From UBA4416 sp964543545 (GTDB taxonomy: Bacteria; Bacteroidota; Bacteroidia; B-17B0; Aurantibacillaceae): a DNA stretch of 64,000 nt. This document shows, one piece after another, positions 39,768 through 48,335 of the stretch. Both the position numbers and the translations under genes were made by a program. Each line of letters begins with the position of its first letter. Position 1 is the first letter of the stretch. The stretch is taken from positions 372,001 through 436,000 of the forward strand of contig CAZIYT010000001.1 of NCBI GenBank assembly GCA_964543545.1, given 5' to 3'. Below the pieces are notes generated by a model. That model did not search any database. It saw only the letters and a program-made list of their open reading frames with translations, and was not told the origin of the DNA.

Positions 39768-41060
39768 TTATTCGGCTAAGGCATCTGCTACCGTAAAGGT
39801 GCTGCCACCCACAAAGACGAGGTCTTTGGCCTTTGCCTGTTTTTTGGCTTTTGCCAGAGCCTCGGGAACGGTCTTAAACGTTGTCCCGTTGAGCCCTGCT
39901 TTTTTCGCCAAAGCGCTGAGCTCCTTTTCGTCGAGTGCTCTTGGAATAGAGGCTTTGCAAAAATAGTAAACCGCGTCTTTCGGAAATAATTTCAGGATTT
40001 TCCCTAACTCCTTATCGTTGACCATACCCAATACGATGTGCAGTTTGTTGAAGGGATAGCGCTTAATATTTTCCATCACTTCTTTAATGCCGTCTTCATT
40101 ATGCCCTGTATCGGCAATTACCAAAGGCTTTTCGGAAAGGATCTGCCAGCGGCCGCGCAGACCGGTCATTTTTTGCACCTGTTTCAGAGCACTGCTCACT
40201 TCCTTCTCCTCGATCATGAAGCCTTTGCTCCGGAGCACATCCACCATGTTGAGCACGCCGGGCAGGTTTTTCAATTGGTAGCTGCCACGCAGATCGAGCG
40301 CATAAGTAGCGGATTGGTTTATTTTTTTGTTGAGCACCGTCACACTTAATGCATCGGCTTTGTATTCGTAGGATTGGATTTTAAAATTCTTATCGGCAAA
40401 CTCAATAGGTGCTTTCAGGTCTTTGGCAGTGTTATTAAACACGGAGATCACCTCGAGCTGTGTCTGGCTGATAACCACCGGCACACGCGCTTTGATGATG
40501 CCGGCTTTTTCGGCGGCGATCTTCGGCAGCGTATCTCCCAGGAGGTTCATGTGGTCCATGCCGATGTTGGTAATAAGGCAGGCTACCGGGTTGATCACGT
40601 TCGTGGAATCCAGCCTTCCGCCCAGTCCCACTTCAATCACGGCAATGTCTACTTCTTCCTTTACAAAATGATCGAAGGCCAGGCCCACCGTCCACTCAAA
40701 AAAAGAAGGCTCGATCTTTTCAAAAGGCTCCTTGTAGGCTTCCACAAACTTCACCACTTCCGCCTGCGGGATCAGCTTGCCGTTCACTTTGATGCGCTCC
40801 CTGAAATCCGTAAGATGGGGAGACGTGTACAAGCCTGTTTTATAGCCTGCCTGCTGGAGGATAGCCGCCAGCATGTGCGATGAAGAGCCCTTGCCGTTGG
40901 TACCGGCAATATGAATGCACTTCAGCTTTTTTTCGGGATTGCCAAGCGCTGCGCAAATGGCAATGGTGTTATCGAGATTGGCTTTGTAGGCGGCTGCGCC
41001 CACACGCTGGTACATTGGCAGCCTGGCGAAAAGGTAGTCTAGGGTTTGCTTGTAGGTCAT
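39768..41060 (-). CDS. folC: Folylpolyglutamate synthase / dihydrofolate synthase
   Basis: 430 residues, standard length. It adds glutamate to folates (and to dihydropteroate). Walker A is HIAGTNGKGSSSHMLAAIL at about 50-68; PHLTDFRERIKVNG is the family's second motif, DIAVIEVGLGGRLDSTNVIN the Mur-ligase-like centre, and VIADTGHNEDGIKEV the C-terminal one. The DHFS/FPGS C-terminal domain is complete (FVGGSTFTVADALAE). A reverse-strand TATTTTTG at 41080-41073 lies 13 bases from the start, and the TonB-like gene ends 46 bases upstream. Confidence 0.96.
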   Translation of the reverse strand: MTYKQTLDYLFARLPMYQRVGAAAYKANLDNTIAICAALGNPEKKLKCIHIAGTNGKGSSSHMLAAILQQAGYKTGLYTSPHLTDFRERIKVNGKLIPQAEVVKFVEAYKEPFEKIEPSFFEWTVGLAFDHFVKEEVDIAVIEVGLGGRLDSTNVINPVACLITNIGMDHMNLLGDTLPKIAAEKAGIIKARVPVVISQTQLEVISVFNNTAKDLKAPIEFADKNFKIQSYEYKADALSVTVLNKKINQSATYALDLRGSYQLKNLPGVLNMVDVLRSKGFMIEEKEVSSALKQVQKMTGLRGRWQILSEKPLVIADTGHNEDGIKEVMENIKRYPFNKLHIVLGMVNDKELGKILKLFPKDAVYYFCKASIPRALDEKELSALAKKAGLNGTTFKTVPEALAKAKKQAKAKDLVFVGGSTFTVADALAE

Positions 41061-41106
41061 CGTTTATTAAAACAAAAATAAGACCTGTGGTTTTAATGAG
41101 ATCATT

Positions 41107-41967
41107 TTAAAACTTGAAGACGATGGTAATCGTTCCCTTCTGCTCTTCAAATTCCCCGCTCACGTTGAACTTGGTAGCCTGGGCGGCCTGGCGCGCCTTC
41201 GCTTTCAGGATGGGGCTGTTGGTGTTGGTACCACGGCCTGTGGGTTCCGCTTTAATCACTTTCCCGTTTTTGTCCACGGTAATCTCTACCACTACGGTTC
41301 CTTCTTCCTGGGTATCTTTACTGATCGGAGGAGGTGTTACGATGGCACGGCCGGAGAGGTTGTATCCATAGCCACCGGGGCCACCGCCTGTTCCGGGGCC
41401 ATTCCCGGGACCTTTTCCAGGGCCTTTGTCACTGCCTTCACCACCGCCGGTGCCACCTTCGCCATGTACGCCCGGTTTTCCATCGGGCCGGCCTTCGTCG
41501 CCTGCCTGGCCGCTGTTGCCATCACCACCGGAGCTTTTGCCCTGGTTTTTCTTAGCGGCTTCTGCAATTTTTTCCGCCATCGTTTTTTCTCTTGGTTTCA
41601 CCGGGATCACAACCGTTTGGGTGCTTTTGGTGTCATTCTTTTTAATATCAGATTCTTCGCCATTATCGGAGGTAACGAATTCTTCCGAGTTATTTTGTGG
41701 CGTAGGCTGTGCGGCCTGGGTGCTTTCCACTACTTTCACCGCCTCACCGATCCCGTTGCTGGGATCTACATTGCCGGTGCCTTCGATCATGTTACCGATG
41801 TTGAACTCCAGTCCTCCGCCACCGCCGTTTTCCGTAATCGGGAATGGGGGATTTGGTGTGACGATGACAAAAAAGATAAAGAATAACAGCAGCAATGCAA
41901 AGATGGCCACCGAAATCCCCCAGGAAATAATCTTATGCCTGGTTTCTTCTGACTGTGATACTACCAT
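41107..41967 (-). CDS. TonB/TolA-like energy transducer, Gly-rich
   Basis: 286 residues. N-terminal membrane helix (ISWGISVAIFALLLLFFIFF) after a short cytoplasmic start. The centre is a Gly/Pro/Asp/Lys-rich flexible spacer, about residues 100-210, with a tandem GxGxGxGPG stretch (DKGPGKGPGNGPGTGGGPGG). The C-terminal about 75 residues contain TonB-type elements (AIVTPPPISKDTQEEGTVVV and KAKARQAAQATKFNVSGEFE) ending IVFKF. It is the third gene of an ExbB-ExbD-TonB/TolA operon on this strand and would span the periplasm to reach outer-membrane receptors. Confidence 0.92.
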   Translation of the reverse strand: MVVSQSEETRHKIISWGISVAIFALLLLFFIFFVIVTPNPPFPITENGGGGGLEFNIGNMIEGTGNVDPSNGIGEAVKVVESTQAAQPTPQNNSEEFVTSDNGEESDIKKNDTKSTQTVVIPVKPREKTMAEKIAEAAKKNQGKSSGGDGNSGQAGDEGRPDGKPGVHGEGGTGGGEGSDKGPGKGPGNGPGTGGGPGGYGYNLSGRAIVTPPPISKDTQEEGTVVVEITVDKNGKVIKAEPTGRGTNTNSPILKAKARQAAQATKFNVSGEFEEQKGTITIVFKF

Positions 41968-41979
41968 AACTCTATAATT

Positions 41980-42390
41980 TTATTTACCGTTTGAAGGCTT
42001 GGTTGCCCAGATCATTTTACATTTCAGCTTATCAAGGATCACCATCACGTCTACCGCGTCCTGTATGCTCAGGTCCTTATCCATCTGCAATACCACGGTT
42101 GGCTCTGCATTGGCCCCGATCTTACTCATCAAAACCGATTCCAGCGATCCGAAATCCACAGGCTCAGCTTCCACAAAATAGTTCCGGTCGCTTGATACAT
42201 CCAGGTGAATTGGCTTTTTGTTATTCTCTACCGGCCTTGTCGGTTTCGAGCTCGGCAGGTTCACTTTGATCGCATTGGGACTTACCATCGTGGAGAGGAT
42301 CAAAAAGAACAAGAGTAAGAAAAACATGATGTCGTTGAGCGACTCTGTACTTACTTCCGCTTCCCTATGTGCTTTTTTACGTAATCCCAT
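41980..42390 (-). CDS. Biopolymer transport protein ExbD/TolR
   Basis: 136 residues, normal for ExbD. Cytoplasmic N-terminus with KKAHREAEVSTESLNDIMFF, a single membrane helix (MFFLLLFFLILSTMV) which contains the conserved Asp just before (LNDIMF), then a periplasmic domain with SSKPTRPVENNKKPIHLDVS, FVEAEPVDFGSLESVLMSKI and VQMDKDLSIQDAVDVMVIL. Together with ExbB it converts proton-motive force into TonB movement. Gaps of 77 and 12 bases to its neighbours fit one operon. Confidence 0.94.
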   Translation of the reverse strand: MGLRKKAHREAEVSTESLNDIMFFLLLFFLILSTMVSPNAIKVNLPSSKPTRPVENNKKPIHLDVSSDRNYFVEAEPVDFGSLESVLMSKIGANAEPTVVLQMDKDLSIQDAVDVMVILDKLKCKMIWATKPSNGK

Positions 42391-42467
42391 GTCAATTGGT
42401 TATCAATGATGAATGTTTGTATTTGCTTGCCTGAAAGGATGACATGCATCGCTCCCGGCCCTGTAAT

Positions 42468-43202
42468 CTATTTGCTGCTCGGCTCGTTCAGGATGTCGAG
42501 AAAAGCGATCTGCGATTCTTCCATACGGTGCGCCAGCTTATCGATGCGGGCATTGAGCCAGTGGTAGCCTACGAAGGCGATCACCCCAACCACCAGGCCA
42601 CCGCAGGAGGTAATCATCTTCTGGTATAAGCCGGAGGAGATGACTTCGATCTCTACGGTTTTGGCAACGGAAATATCATAGAAAATTTTAATAACCCCGA
42701 TGATGGTACCGATGAAGCCGAACATCGGCGCGATGCGGCCGGTGATGTTCAGGATGCTCATGTTCTTTTCGAGCGCTGCCAGTTGTGCCGATCCCGATTT
42801 ATCCATGGCTTCGCGGATCTCTGCCATCGGCTGCCCGATGCGGGAGATCCCCTGCTCCAGCATGATGGATTCCGGTGTGTTCACCGTTTTGCAGAGGTTG
42901 CGGGCGCTGTCGAGGCTGCCCTTATTGATCATGTCCTTGAGGTTCGGCAATAAGGTCACATTCTTTTTGGAGGCTTTGGAGATCAACATCAGGCGCTCGA
43001 TCATCACATACAGGGAAAGCACCAGCAAAACAGCCAATGGGACCATAATCACACCACCTTTCACGATGATATCGAAGAGGGAGATCTCGTTTGGAGGTAG
43101 CGGGGCCTGCTGGATCCCTGTGGCTGCCGGTTGCGCAGCAGCGAGTGTATCTGAAGCAACGCCTGCAACAGTATTGGTGATCTGAAGAATGAATGATAGC
43201 AT
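42468..43202 (-). CDS. MotA/TolQ/ExbB proton channel family protein
   Basis: 244 residues. A periplasmic N-terminal segment rich in Ala/Pro/Thr follows an initial helix; then the first membrane helix IVKGGVIMVPLAVLLVLSLY, a cytoplasmic loop with KKNVTLLPNLKDMINKGSLD, and two further helices, IGTIIGVIKIFYDISVAKTV-adjacent and GGLVVGVIAFVGYHWLN. The pore-lining pattern FGFIGTIIGVIKIF is typical. It is the first gene of the ExbB-ExbD-TonB-like operon and is divergent from the VOC gene. Confidence 0.94.
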   Translation of the reverse strand: MLSFILQITNTVAGVASDTLAAAQPAATGIQQAPLPPNEISLFDIIVKGGVIMVPLAVLLVLSLYVMIERLMLISKASKKNVTLLPNLKDMINKGSLDSARNLCKTVNTPESIMLEQGISRIGQPMAEIREAMDKSGSAQLAALEKNMSILNITGRIAPMFGFIGTIIGVIKIFYDISVAKTVEIEVISSGLYQKMITSCGGLVVGVIAFVGYHWLNARIDKLAHRMEESQIAFLDILNEPSSK

Positions 43203-43465
43203 GTGGCTGATTTTAAATTACACGAAGTTACTTTAGAAAGAAACGGGTAAATTAAGCCATAAGCGTTGTTTTTAAACAGATTTGTGTTAGTATAATGCCT
43301 TTCAATCAAAAAGATACAGGCACATCGGCCGGTTTTTGATGTATTTCCGATCAAGCCGGCACTTGTCGGAATCGCACCTTCAATTAGACAGTTTCACACA
43401 GTACCCGGCGCCTGTGAATGCCCTAATTTTGTCTCATCAACCTAACCCGTTAAAAAACAGAAATT

Positions 43466-43870
43466 ATGGCAACACACGTTTTTATCAATTTACCCGTAAA
43501 GGACCTCACCGCGTCCATCGCTTTCTTTACCAAGCTCGGCTATACCTTTAATCCTCAATTCACGGATGAGAACGCTACCTGCATGATCATCAGCGATACC
43601 ATCTATGCGATGCTCATCACACACAAACGCTTTAAGGATTTTACAAAAAAAGCAATTGCCGATGCTACCAAAACCACGGAGGTTCTCATTGCCCTGTCGG
43701 CGGAAAGCAAGGAAAAAGTGTATGAGCTGGCGGATAAGGCTATTGCTGCCGGCGGCAAAGAAGCCAATGCGCCTCAGGATCTTGGCTTTATGATCAACCG
43801 CAGCTTCGAAGACCTTGATGGACACATCTGGGAAGTTATCTGGATGGATCCTAATTTTGTTCAGAAATAA
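43466..43870 (+). CDS. VOC family (glyoxalase/bleomycin resistance fold) protein
   Basis: 134 residues with two beta-alpha-beta-beta-beta repeats: HVFINLPVKDLTASIAFFTK and LGYTFNPQFTDENATCMIIS in the first, GFMINRSFEDLDGHIWEVIW in the second with the usual C-terminal Glu metal ligand in HIWEVIW. The His of the first lobe in VFINLPV is replaced by an apolar neighbour environment, so metal binding is uncertain. The group includes PhnB-like and lactoylglutathione-lyase-like proteins; substrate unknown. It lies 24 bases before the SRPBCC gene and probably shares its transcript. Confidence 0.92.
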   Translation: MATHVFINLPVKDLTASIAFFTKLGYTFNPQFTDENATCMIISDTIYAMLITHKRFKDFTKKAIADATKTTEVLIALSAESKEKVYELADKAIAAGGKEANAPQDLGFMINRSFEDLDGHIWEVIWMDPNFVQK

Positions 43871-43894
43871 TCATTTACCCTAAACTCAAATACC

Positions 43895-44425
43895 ATGATC
43901 ATCACTCTTATCTCTATTGCTGCGGTCATTGCACTTTTGCTGATCCTGGCTGCGCTGCAAAGCAACTGGTTTGCCATTTCGCGCGATATTACCATCAACA
44001 GGCCTGTTGAACAGGTCTTCGACTACACCCGCCATATCCGGAATATGGAACATTATAACAAATGGGTGATGACGGACCCGAATCAAAAAACCACCTTCAG
44101 CGGTACAGACGGACAGGTTGGTTTCGTGTATGCCTGGGACAGCGAGAACAAAAACGCCGGCAAGGGCGAACAGGAAATCAAACAGATCGTTCCCAACCAA
44201 AAGATACAGCTGGAGATCCGCTTTGAAAAACCCTTCAAAGGTGTGTCGGAGGCGATCCTGGCCACAGAGCCTGCGGCGGCCGGACAAACCAGGGTGACCT
44301 ACACCTTCCAGGGTGCCAAGAACTTCGGGATGAAGATGGCGCACCTGCTCTTTGGCCTGGAGAAGATCCTCGGAAAAGACCTGGATATTACGATGAAGAA
44401 CCTGAAAGCCCAACTGGAGAAATAA
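43895..44425 (+). CDS. SRPBCC-family lipid-binding/START-like protein
   Basis: 176 residues. An N-terminal hydrophobic helix (IITLISIAAVIALLLILAAL) is followed by the START/polyketide-cyclase-like fold: SRDITINRPVEQVFDYTRHI, MEHYNKWVMTDPNQKTTFSG, VGFVYAWDSENKNAGKGEQE, and a C-terminal helix GLEKILGKDLDITMKNLKAQ. Such domains bind hydrophobic ligands in a deep cavity. The leading helix may be a membrane anchor. It is the second gene after the VOC protein; a terminator-like hairpin follows. Confidence 0.92.
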   Translation: MIITLISIAAVIALLLILAALQSNWFAISRDITINRPVEQVFDYTRHIRNMEHYNKWVMTDPNQKTTFSGTDGQVGFVYAWDSENKNAGKGEQEIKQIVPNQKIQLEIRFEKPFKGVSEAILATEPAAAGQTRVTYTFQGAKNFGMKMAHLLFGLEKILGKDLDITMKNLKAQLEK

Positions 44426-44446
44426 TTTTTTCTGGGAATTTGAAAA

Positions 44447-44480
44447 GCAAACCCTGTTGCCATGTGCAGCGGGGTTTGTT
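44447..44480 (+). terminator. Terminator-like hairpin after the SRPBCC gene
   Basis: CAAACCCTGTTGC pairs with GCAGCGGGGTTTG (one bulge/mismatch), followed by TTGTTTGG; moderate strength. Confidence 0.55.
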
Positions 44481-44526
44481 GTTTGGTGGTGATTCTGATA
44501 CGCGATTTGTTCGCTTCAAAGATATT

Positions 44527-44594
44527 CGACCCCTTCAGGGTCGGGAACATCAAACGTTGACATGAGCTATTGATATTGGACTCCTTCGGAGTCC
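44527..44594. repeat. Pair of GGACTCC-type hairpins
   Basis: CGACCCCTTCAGGGTCG (44527-44543) and GGACTCCTTCGGAGTCC (44578-44594) are two separate palindromes of the same type as those of the 27018-27220 element. They lie in the 292-base gap between the SRPBCC gene and ligD, which contains no gene. Confidence 0.6.
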
Positions 44595-44717
44595 CTGCAA
44601 ATAAGCCTAATGGGAATCTACATTCATCTTTTAAAGCTTCGGCGCAAGCGTAGCGTTTCATTATTACCTGTTTCGCACTGGCATTTACTTTGAGGCTGCT
44701 GAAGAAAGCACTGTTTT

Positions 44718-47552
44718 ATGGCCCTGACGACCTACCGGAAAAAACGCAACTTCAAAGAATCTCCTGAGCCGACCGGCGGAAAAGCAGACAGCGAAAAGCT
44801 GCGTTTCGTGATTCAGAAGCACGATGCCTCTCACCTGCATTATGATTTCAGGCTGGAGATGGAAGGCGTACTGAAAAGCTGGGCCATCCCTAAAGGGCCG
44901 TCTACCGATCCAAGTGTGAAGCGCCTTGCCATGATGGTAGAGGATCATCCTTATGATTACCGCAATTTTGAAGGCATTATCCCAAGCGGCTATGGCGCCG
45001 GAACGGTAATTGTGTGGGATGAAGGTTTTTACGAACCGGCCGACGCCAAAGGCAAAGATAAGAAAGCGCTGACCAAAGAACTGATGGCGGGCCTGCGCAA
45101 GGGCAAACTGCACATCATCCTGAAAGGCAAAAAGGTAAAGGGTGAATTTGGTCTCATCAAAGCCTTTGGGCGTGCTGAGAACAGCTGGCTGTTGTTTAAG
45201 GTGAAAGACGATTATGTGTCCACGGATGATATCACGTTAAAGGATAAATCGGTGATCTCGAAAAAAACACTGGCACAGGTAGAAAAGACCAGCAAAAATT
45301 TTTATGGGGCCAAACGTGTGAAAGAAAGCACTGTGACCAGCAAAAAAGAAAAAGCCCTCAACAAAAGGAGCGATGTGAAAGCCGCTTCCGCAAAGAATGC
45401 TAAAGAAAAAGTTGCTACAAAGCAGACGGTAGCTTCGCCACGACGTGTCGTGACGGCCAACGGGAAAACAGAAACAAAAAAAAGTACGGCTAAAAAAGCA
45501 ACACGTAAAACAACAGGCACCGCCACGTCTAAAAAAAAAGTCCTTGAGGCAGAGGCCATCTTAAGCGCCGCGCCTAAAGGAACATTTCCTTCAAAGCTCA
45601 AGCCCATGCTGGCAACCCTGGTAGACAAGCCCTTCGACGAAGAGGGATGGGTCTACGAGGTGAAATGGGATGGATACCGTGCTCTGGCATTTTCCCACAA
45701 AGGACATATAGAGCTCAAATCACGCAACGATAAATCTTTCAATGAAAAGTTTTACCCGGTAAAAGAAGCGGTAGAAGCCTGGGGCATAGATGCCGTGGTG
45801 GATGGCGAGATCGTGGTGGTGAAGGAAGATGGCATCAGCAGTTTCGGGGCTTTGCAAAACTGGAGAAGCGAAGCCGACGGTGACCTCTATTACTATGTCT
45901 TCGATCTGCCCTGGTATGCGGGCAAAGACCTTAGCAGCCTGCCGCTCAGCGACCGCAAGGCCATTCTCAAATCCATCGTTCCGGATGAAGGCATTATTAA
46001 ATTCAGTGAGAGCTTTTCGGAATCAGGTACTAAGTTTTTTGAAGCGGCTAAAAAAACAGGGCTCGAAGGGATCATCGCCAAAAAGGCGGACAGCCTGTAC
46101 CATAGGGGCGACCGTAGCAGCGAATGGCTAAAGATCAAAGCCAACCAACGCCAGGAAGTTGTGATCGGCGGCTTTACAAAGAACGACGATTCCAGCAAAC
46201 TCTTCAGCGCCTTGTTGGTTGGCTTTTTTGAAAAGGGAGAACTGGTGTATGCCGGAAAAATAGGGACCGGTTTCAACACGCAGGACCAACGCGATATGAT
46301 GAAACAGTTCAAAGCACTCATCATCAAAAAACCACCTTTTTCGGAACTACCCGATATCAATAAGCCTTCGCGCTTCCGCCCCAACCCACCGAATGCCACC
46401 GCTACCTGGCTAAAGCCCCAGCTAGTGTGTGAGGTGAGCTATACCGAAATGACCAGCGACGGCGTAATGCGCCATCCTTCTTTTGAGGGCATGCGCCTGG
46501 ATAAAAAAGCAAACGATGTGATGAAAGAAGTAGCCAAACCTACCGGAAAGACCGTGAAAGAAGCCGAAGCGAAAACTCCGAAGGCCCTTGTGGCACCAGT
46601 AAAAAAGCGCGACCGCAAAACTTTGTTGAATCCTACAGATGAAACACAGGTCAGAAGCATAAACGGGCACGAGCTGAAATTTACAAACCTCAGTAAACTC
46701 TACTGGCCTAAGGAAAAGATCAGCAAGCGCGATATGATCAATTATTACTACCAGGTAGCGCCTTATATCCTGCCTTACCTGAAAGACCGCCCGCAGTCGA
46801 TGCTTCGCCATCCCGACGGCATTACCAAGTTCAGTTTTTTCTATAAGAACATCAAAGGCAAGGCCCCGGACTGGGTGGAAACGTTTGACTACCACAGCGC
46901 AGGTGATGGAGAAGACAAGGAATACCTGGTAGCCAAAGACGATGCAAGCCTCTTATACATGGCTTCTCTCGGCTGCATCGAAATGAATCCCTGGCATAGT
47001 CGTGTGCAAAAAGAAGATTTCCCGGACTGGTGTATCATGGACCTGGACCCCGGAAGCAAAAGCAATTTCAACCAGGTGATTGAAACCGCTTTGGTTTGTA
47101 AAGATATCCTGGAAGGACTCGGGGCAGACTGTTACGTCAAGACGAGTGGCTCCACAGGCATGCACATTTACATTCCGTTCGGGGCAAAATACAGCTACGA
47201 TCAGTCGAAGGAATTTGCACGCGTGATTGCCCGGCTGGTTCATGAGCAGATCCCTGATCTTACCAGCGTAGAGCGCACAGTGAAAGACCGTAAAGGAAAA
47301 CTGTACATCGACTTTTTGCAGAACCGGCCACAGGCCACGGTTTCCGCCCCTTATTCCTTAAGACCCAAACCGGGAGCAACGGTGTCGATGCCGCTGCACT
47401 GGGAGGAAGTAAAAAAAGGATTGAAGATGAGCGACTTCAACATCCACAATGCCCTGGACCGGATCAAAAGTGAGGGCGATATTTTTAAGCCCGTACTGGG
47501 AAAGGGTATTAACCTTAAGAAAATTGTGTCACACTTTAAGACAGAGTCATGA
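44718..47552 (+). CDS. ligD: ATP-dependent DNA ligase LigD (PE-LIG-POL)
   Basis: 944 residues. LigD repairs double-strand breaks in bacterial non-homologous end joining. The domain order is 3'-phosphoesterase, ligase, polymerase. PE domain (1 to about 185): KHDASHLHYDFRLEMEGVLK with His/His/Asp, then DHPYDYRNFEGIIPSGYGAG. A linker of about 100 residues, rich in Lys, Thr and Ala, follows and contains an in-frame palindrome (45438-45453). Ligase domain: YEVKWDGYRALAF has the AMP-accepting Lys316. The polymerase domain (about 650-944) has CIMDLDPGSKSNFNQV with the catalytic Asp-x-Asp and TSGSTGMHIYIPFGAKY. No ku gene is visible in the window. An 89-residue gene overlaps the stop by four bases. 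Confidence 0.95.
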   Translation: MALTTYRKKRNFKESPEPTGGKADSEKLRFVIQKHDASHLHYDFRLEMEGVLKSWAIPKGPSTDPSVKRLAMMVEDHPYDYRNFEGIIPSGYGAGTVIVWDEGFYEPADAKGKDKKALTKELMAGLRKGKLHIILKGKKVKGEFGLIKAFGRAENSWLLFKVKDDYVSTDDITLKDKSVISKKTLAQVEKTSKNFYGAKRVKESTVTSKKEKALNKRSDVKAASAKNAKEKVATKQTVASPRRVVTANGKTETKKSTAKKATRKTTGTATSKKKVLEAEAILSAAPKGTFPSKLKPMLATLVDKPFDEEGWVYEVKWDGYRALAFSHKGHIELKSRNDKSFNEKFYPVKEAVEAWGIDAVVDGEIVVVKEDGISSFGALQNWRSEADGDLYYYVFDLPWYAGKDLSSLPLSDRKAILKSIVPDEGIIKFSESFSESGTKFFEAAKKTGLEGIIAKKADSLYHRGDRSSEWLKIKANQRQEVVIGGFTKNDDSSKLFSALLVGFFEKGELVYAGKIGTGFNTQDQRDMMKQFKALIIKKPPFSELPDINKPSRFRPNPPNATATWLKPQLVCEVSYTEMTSDGVMRHPSFEGMRLDKKANDVMKEVAKPTGKTVKEAEAKTPKALVAPVKKRDRKTLLNPTDETQVRSINGHELKFTNLSKLYWPKEKISKRDMINYYYQVAPYILPYLKDRPQSMLRHPDGITKFSFFYKNIKGKAPDWVETFDYHSAGDGEDKEYLVAKDDASLLYMASLGCIEMNPWHSRVQKEDFPDWCIMDLDPGSKSNFNQVIETALVCKDILEGLGADCYVKTSGSTGMHIYIPFGAKYSYDQSKEFARVIARLVHEQIPDLTSVERTVKDRKGKLYIDFLQNRPQATVSAPYSLRPKPGATVSMPLHWEEVKKGLKMSDFNIHNALDRIKSEGDIFKPVLGKGINLKKIVSHFKTES
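45438..45453 (+). repeat. In-frame palindrome inside ligD
   Basis: CCACGACGTGTCGTGA contains the perfect 14-base palindrome CACGACGTGTCGTG, identical to the one nested in repeat copy B at 14687-14700. It encodes Pro-Arg-Arg-Val-Val-Thr in the LigD linker; the HemD tail contains the same RRVVTA from a related palindrome. It lies in a disordered region where insertion would be tolerated. Confidence 0.6.
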
Positions 47553-47818
47553 AACACCGTCCCGTTAATCCCTACTACAATGTTTACCGGCTTATCACCA
47601 ACCGCAGGGAAACCCTATGTGTAGCCATCTCCAAAACCTTTGAGCCTTTGATCGACCAGGCGGTGAAGACTTATGGCAGCATCCGGAAAGTTCCTGTGGA
47701 GCAAACGGTAAGAGGCATTTTTATGGAATGCCAGCGTAACCATAATTACAATTTCGATCCCGAGCAGCAGGAAAACGATGTTGTGATTAACCAGCTCAGA
47801 CCCTACCCTTACGACTGA
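47549..47818 (+). CDS. Conserved-looking small protein coupled to ligD
   Basis: 89 residues. It starts within the ligD stop (ATGA overlap), which argues for a real, translationally coupled gene. No membrane helix or signal. Content: VNPYYNVYRLITNRRETLCV, FEPLIDQAVKTYGSIRKVPV and a polar C-terminus with NPEQQ-like and LRPYPYD. It is basic in the first half and acidic at the end, so it could be a small partner for LigD or DNA, but no family is recognised. Confidence 0.65.
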   Translation: MKHRPVNPYYNVYRLITNRRETLCVAISKTFEPLIDQAVKTYGSIRKVPVEQTVRGIFMECQRNHNYNFDPEQQENDVVINQLRPYPYD

Positions 47819-47926
47819 AAAACAGGCTATGCATGGAAATTTTTACACATTTTAACAGGAAATCCACACAAAAACAGCGGGCATGTAGTTGAATTCTACA
47901 GATTGGAACTTAAAAATTGACAGATC

Positions 47927-48118
47927 ATGGCAAAAAATCCTTTCAAAAAAAATCCTGAAGATGCATATATGATCAATATGAATGAGTCCTGGGAAATTAT
48001 CTATTGGTGCAAAAAGTTCAACTGTACACGCGAACAACTGATGAAAGCCGTGCAAACCGTGGGCATCGATCCTGAAAAAGTACGCAGCTACTTCGTCAGC
48101 TTATTCAACTACAATTAA
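47927..48118 (+). CDS. DUF3606 domain-containing protein
   Basis: 63 residues. The DUF3606 pattern is clear: INMNESWEIIYWCKKFNCTR then EQLMKAVQTVGIDPEKVRSY. These short acidic/basic helical proteins occur beside stress or DNA-repair genes in many bacteria and have no known function. It begins after a 108-base gap behind the 89-residue gene. Confidence 0.88.
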   Translation: MAKNPFKKNPEDAYMINMNESWEIIYWCKKFNCTREQLMKAVQTVGIDPEKVRSYFVSLFNYN

Positions 48119-48125
48119 TCTTCCA

Positions 48126-48305
48126 TTAACGAGGCAGTGTATCGGGAGGCATGGCGTGCGCCGTGTCCTGGGCTACATTGGTTTTATCCTTCAGATCCGG
48201 TTGATCGCCTGCCGGCACCTGCTCGTGTTTCGCTTCGAAGCGGTTACACGATGTACTGAATAATCCCAGCAAAGAAACCTGTATGACAAATAAGAGTGTT
48301 TTCAT
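48126..48305 (-). CDS. 59-residue lipoprotein
   Basis: ATG at 48305, stop at 48126. Signal peptide MKTLLFVIQVSLLGLFSTSC gives a lipobox ending in Cys20, followed by about 39 polar residues (NRFEAKHEQVPAGDQPDLKD and then KTNVAQDTAHAMPPDTLPR). The mature part is Asp/Pro/Gln-rich and probably disordered. It is 30 bases downstream of the HTTM gene on the same strand. Very small lipoproteins of this type are common but mostly undescribed. Confidence 0.7.
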   Translation of the reverse strand: MKTLLFVIQVSLLGLFSTSCNRFEAKHEQVPAGDQPDLKDKTNVAQDTAHAMPPDTLPR

Positions 48306-48335
48306 ATCATTGATTTTTCAAAGCCTGTGCCACCC

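Noticed and set aside
41426..41977. 183-codon plus-strand Pro/Ser-rich frame
   Set aside because: Antisense of the Gly-rich spacer of the TonB-like protein.
41969..43202. Flagellar motor MotA/MotB pair
   Set aside because: The second protein is a short ExbD without an OmpA/MotB peptidoglycan domain, and a TonB-like gene follows.
45302..45628. 108-codon minus-strand hydrophobic frame
   Set aside because: Antisense of the Lys/Thr-rich LigD linker, same artefact.
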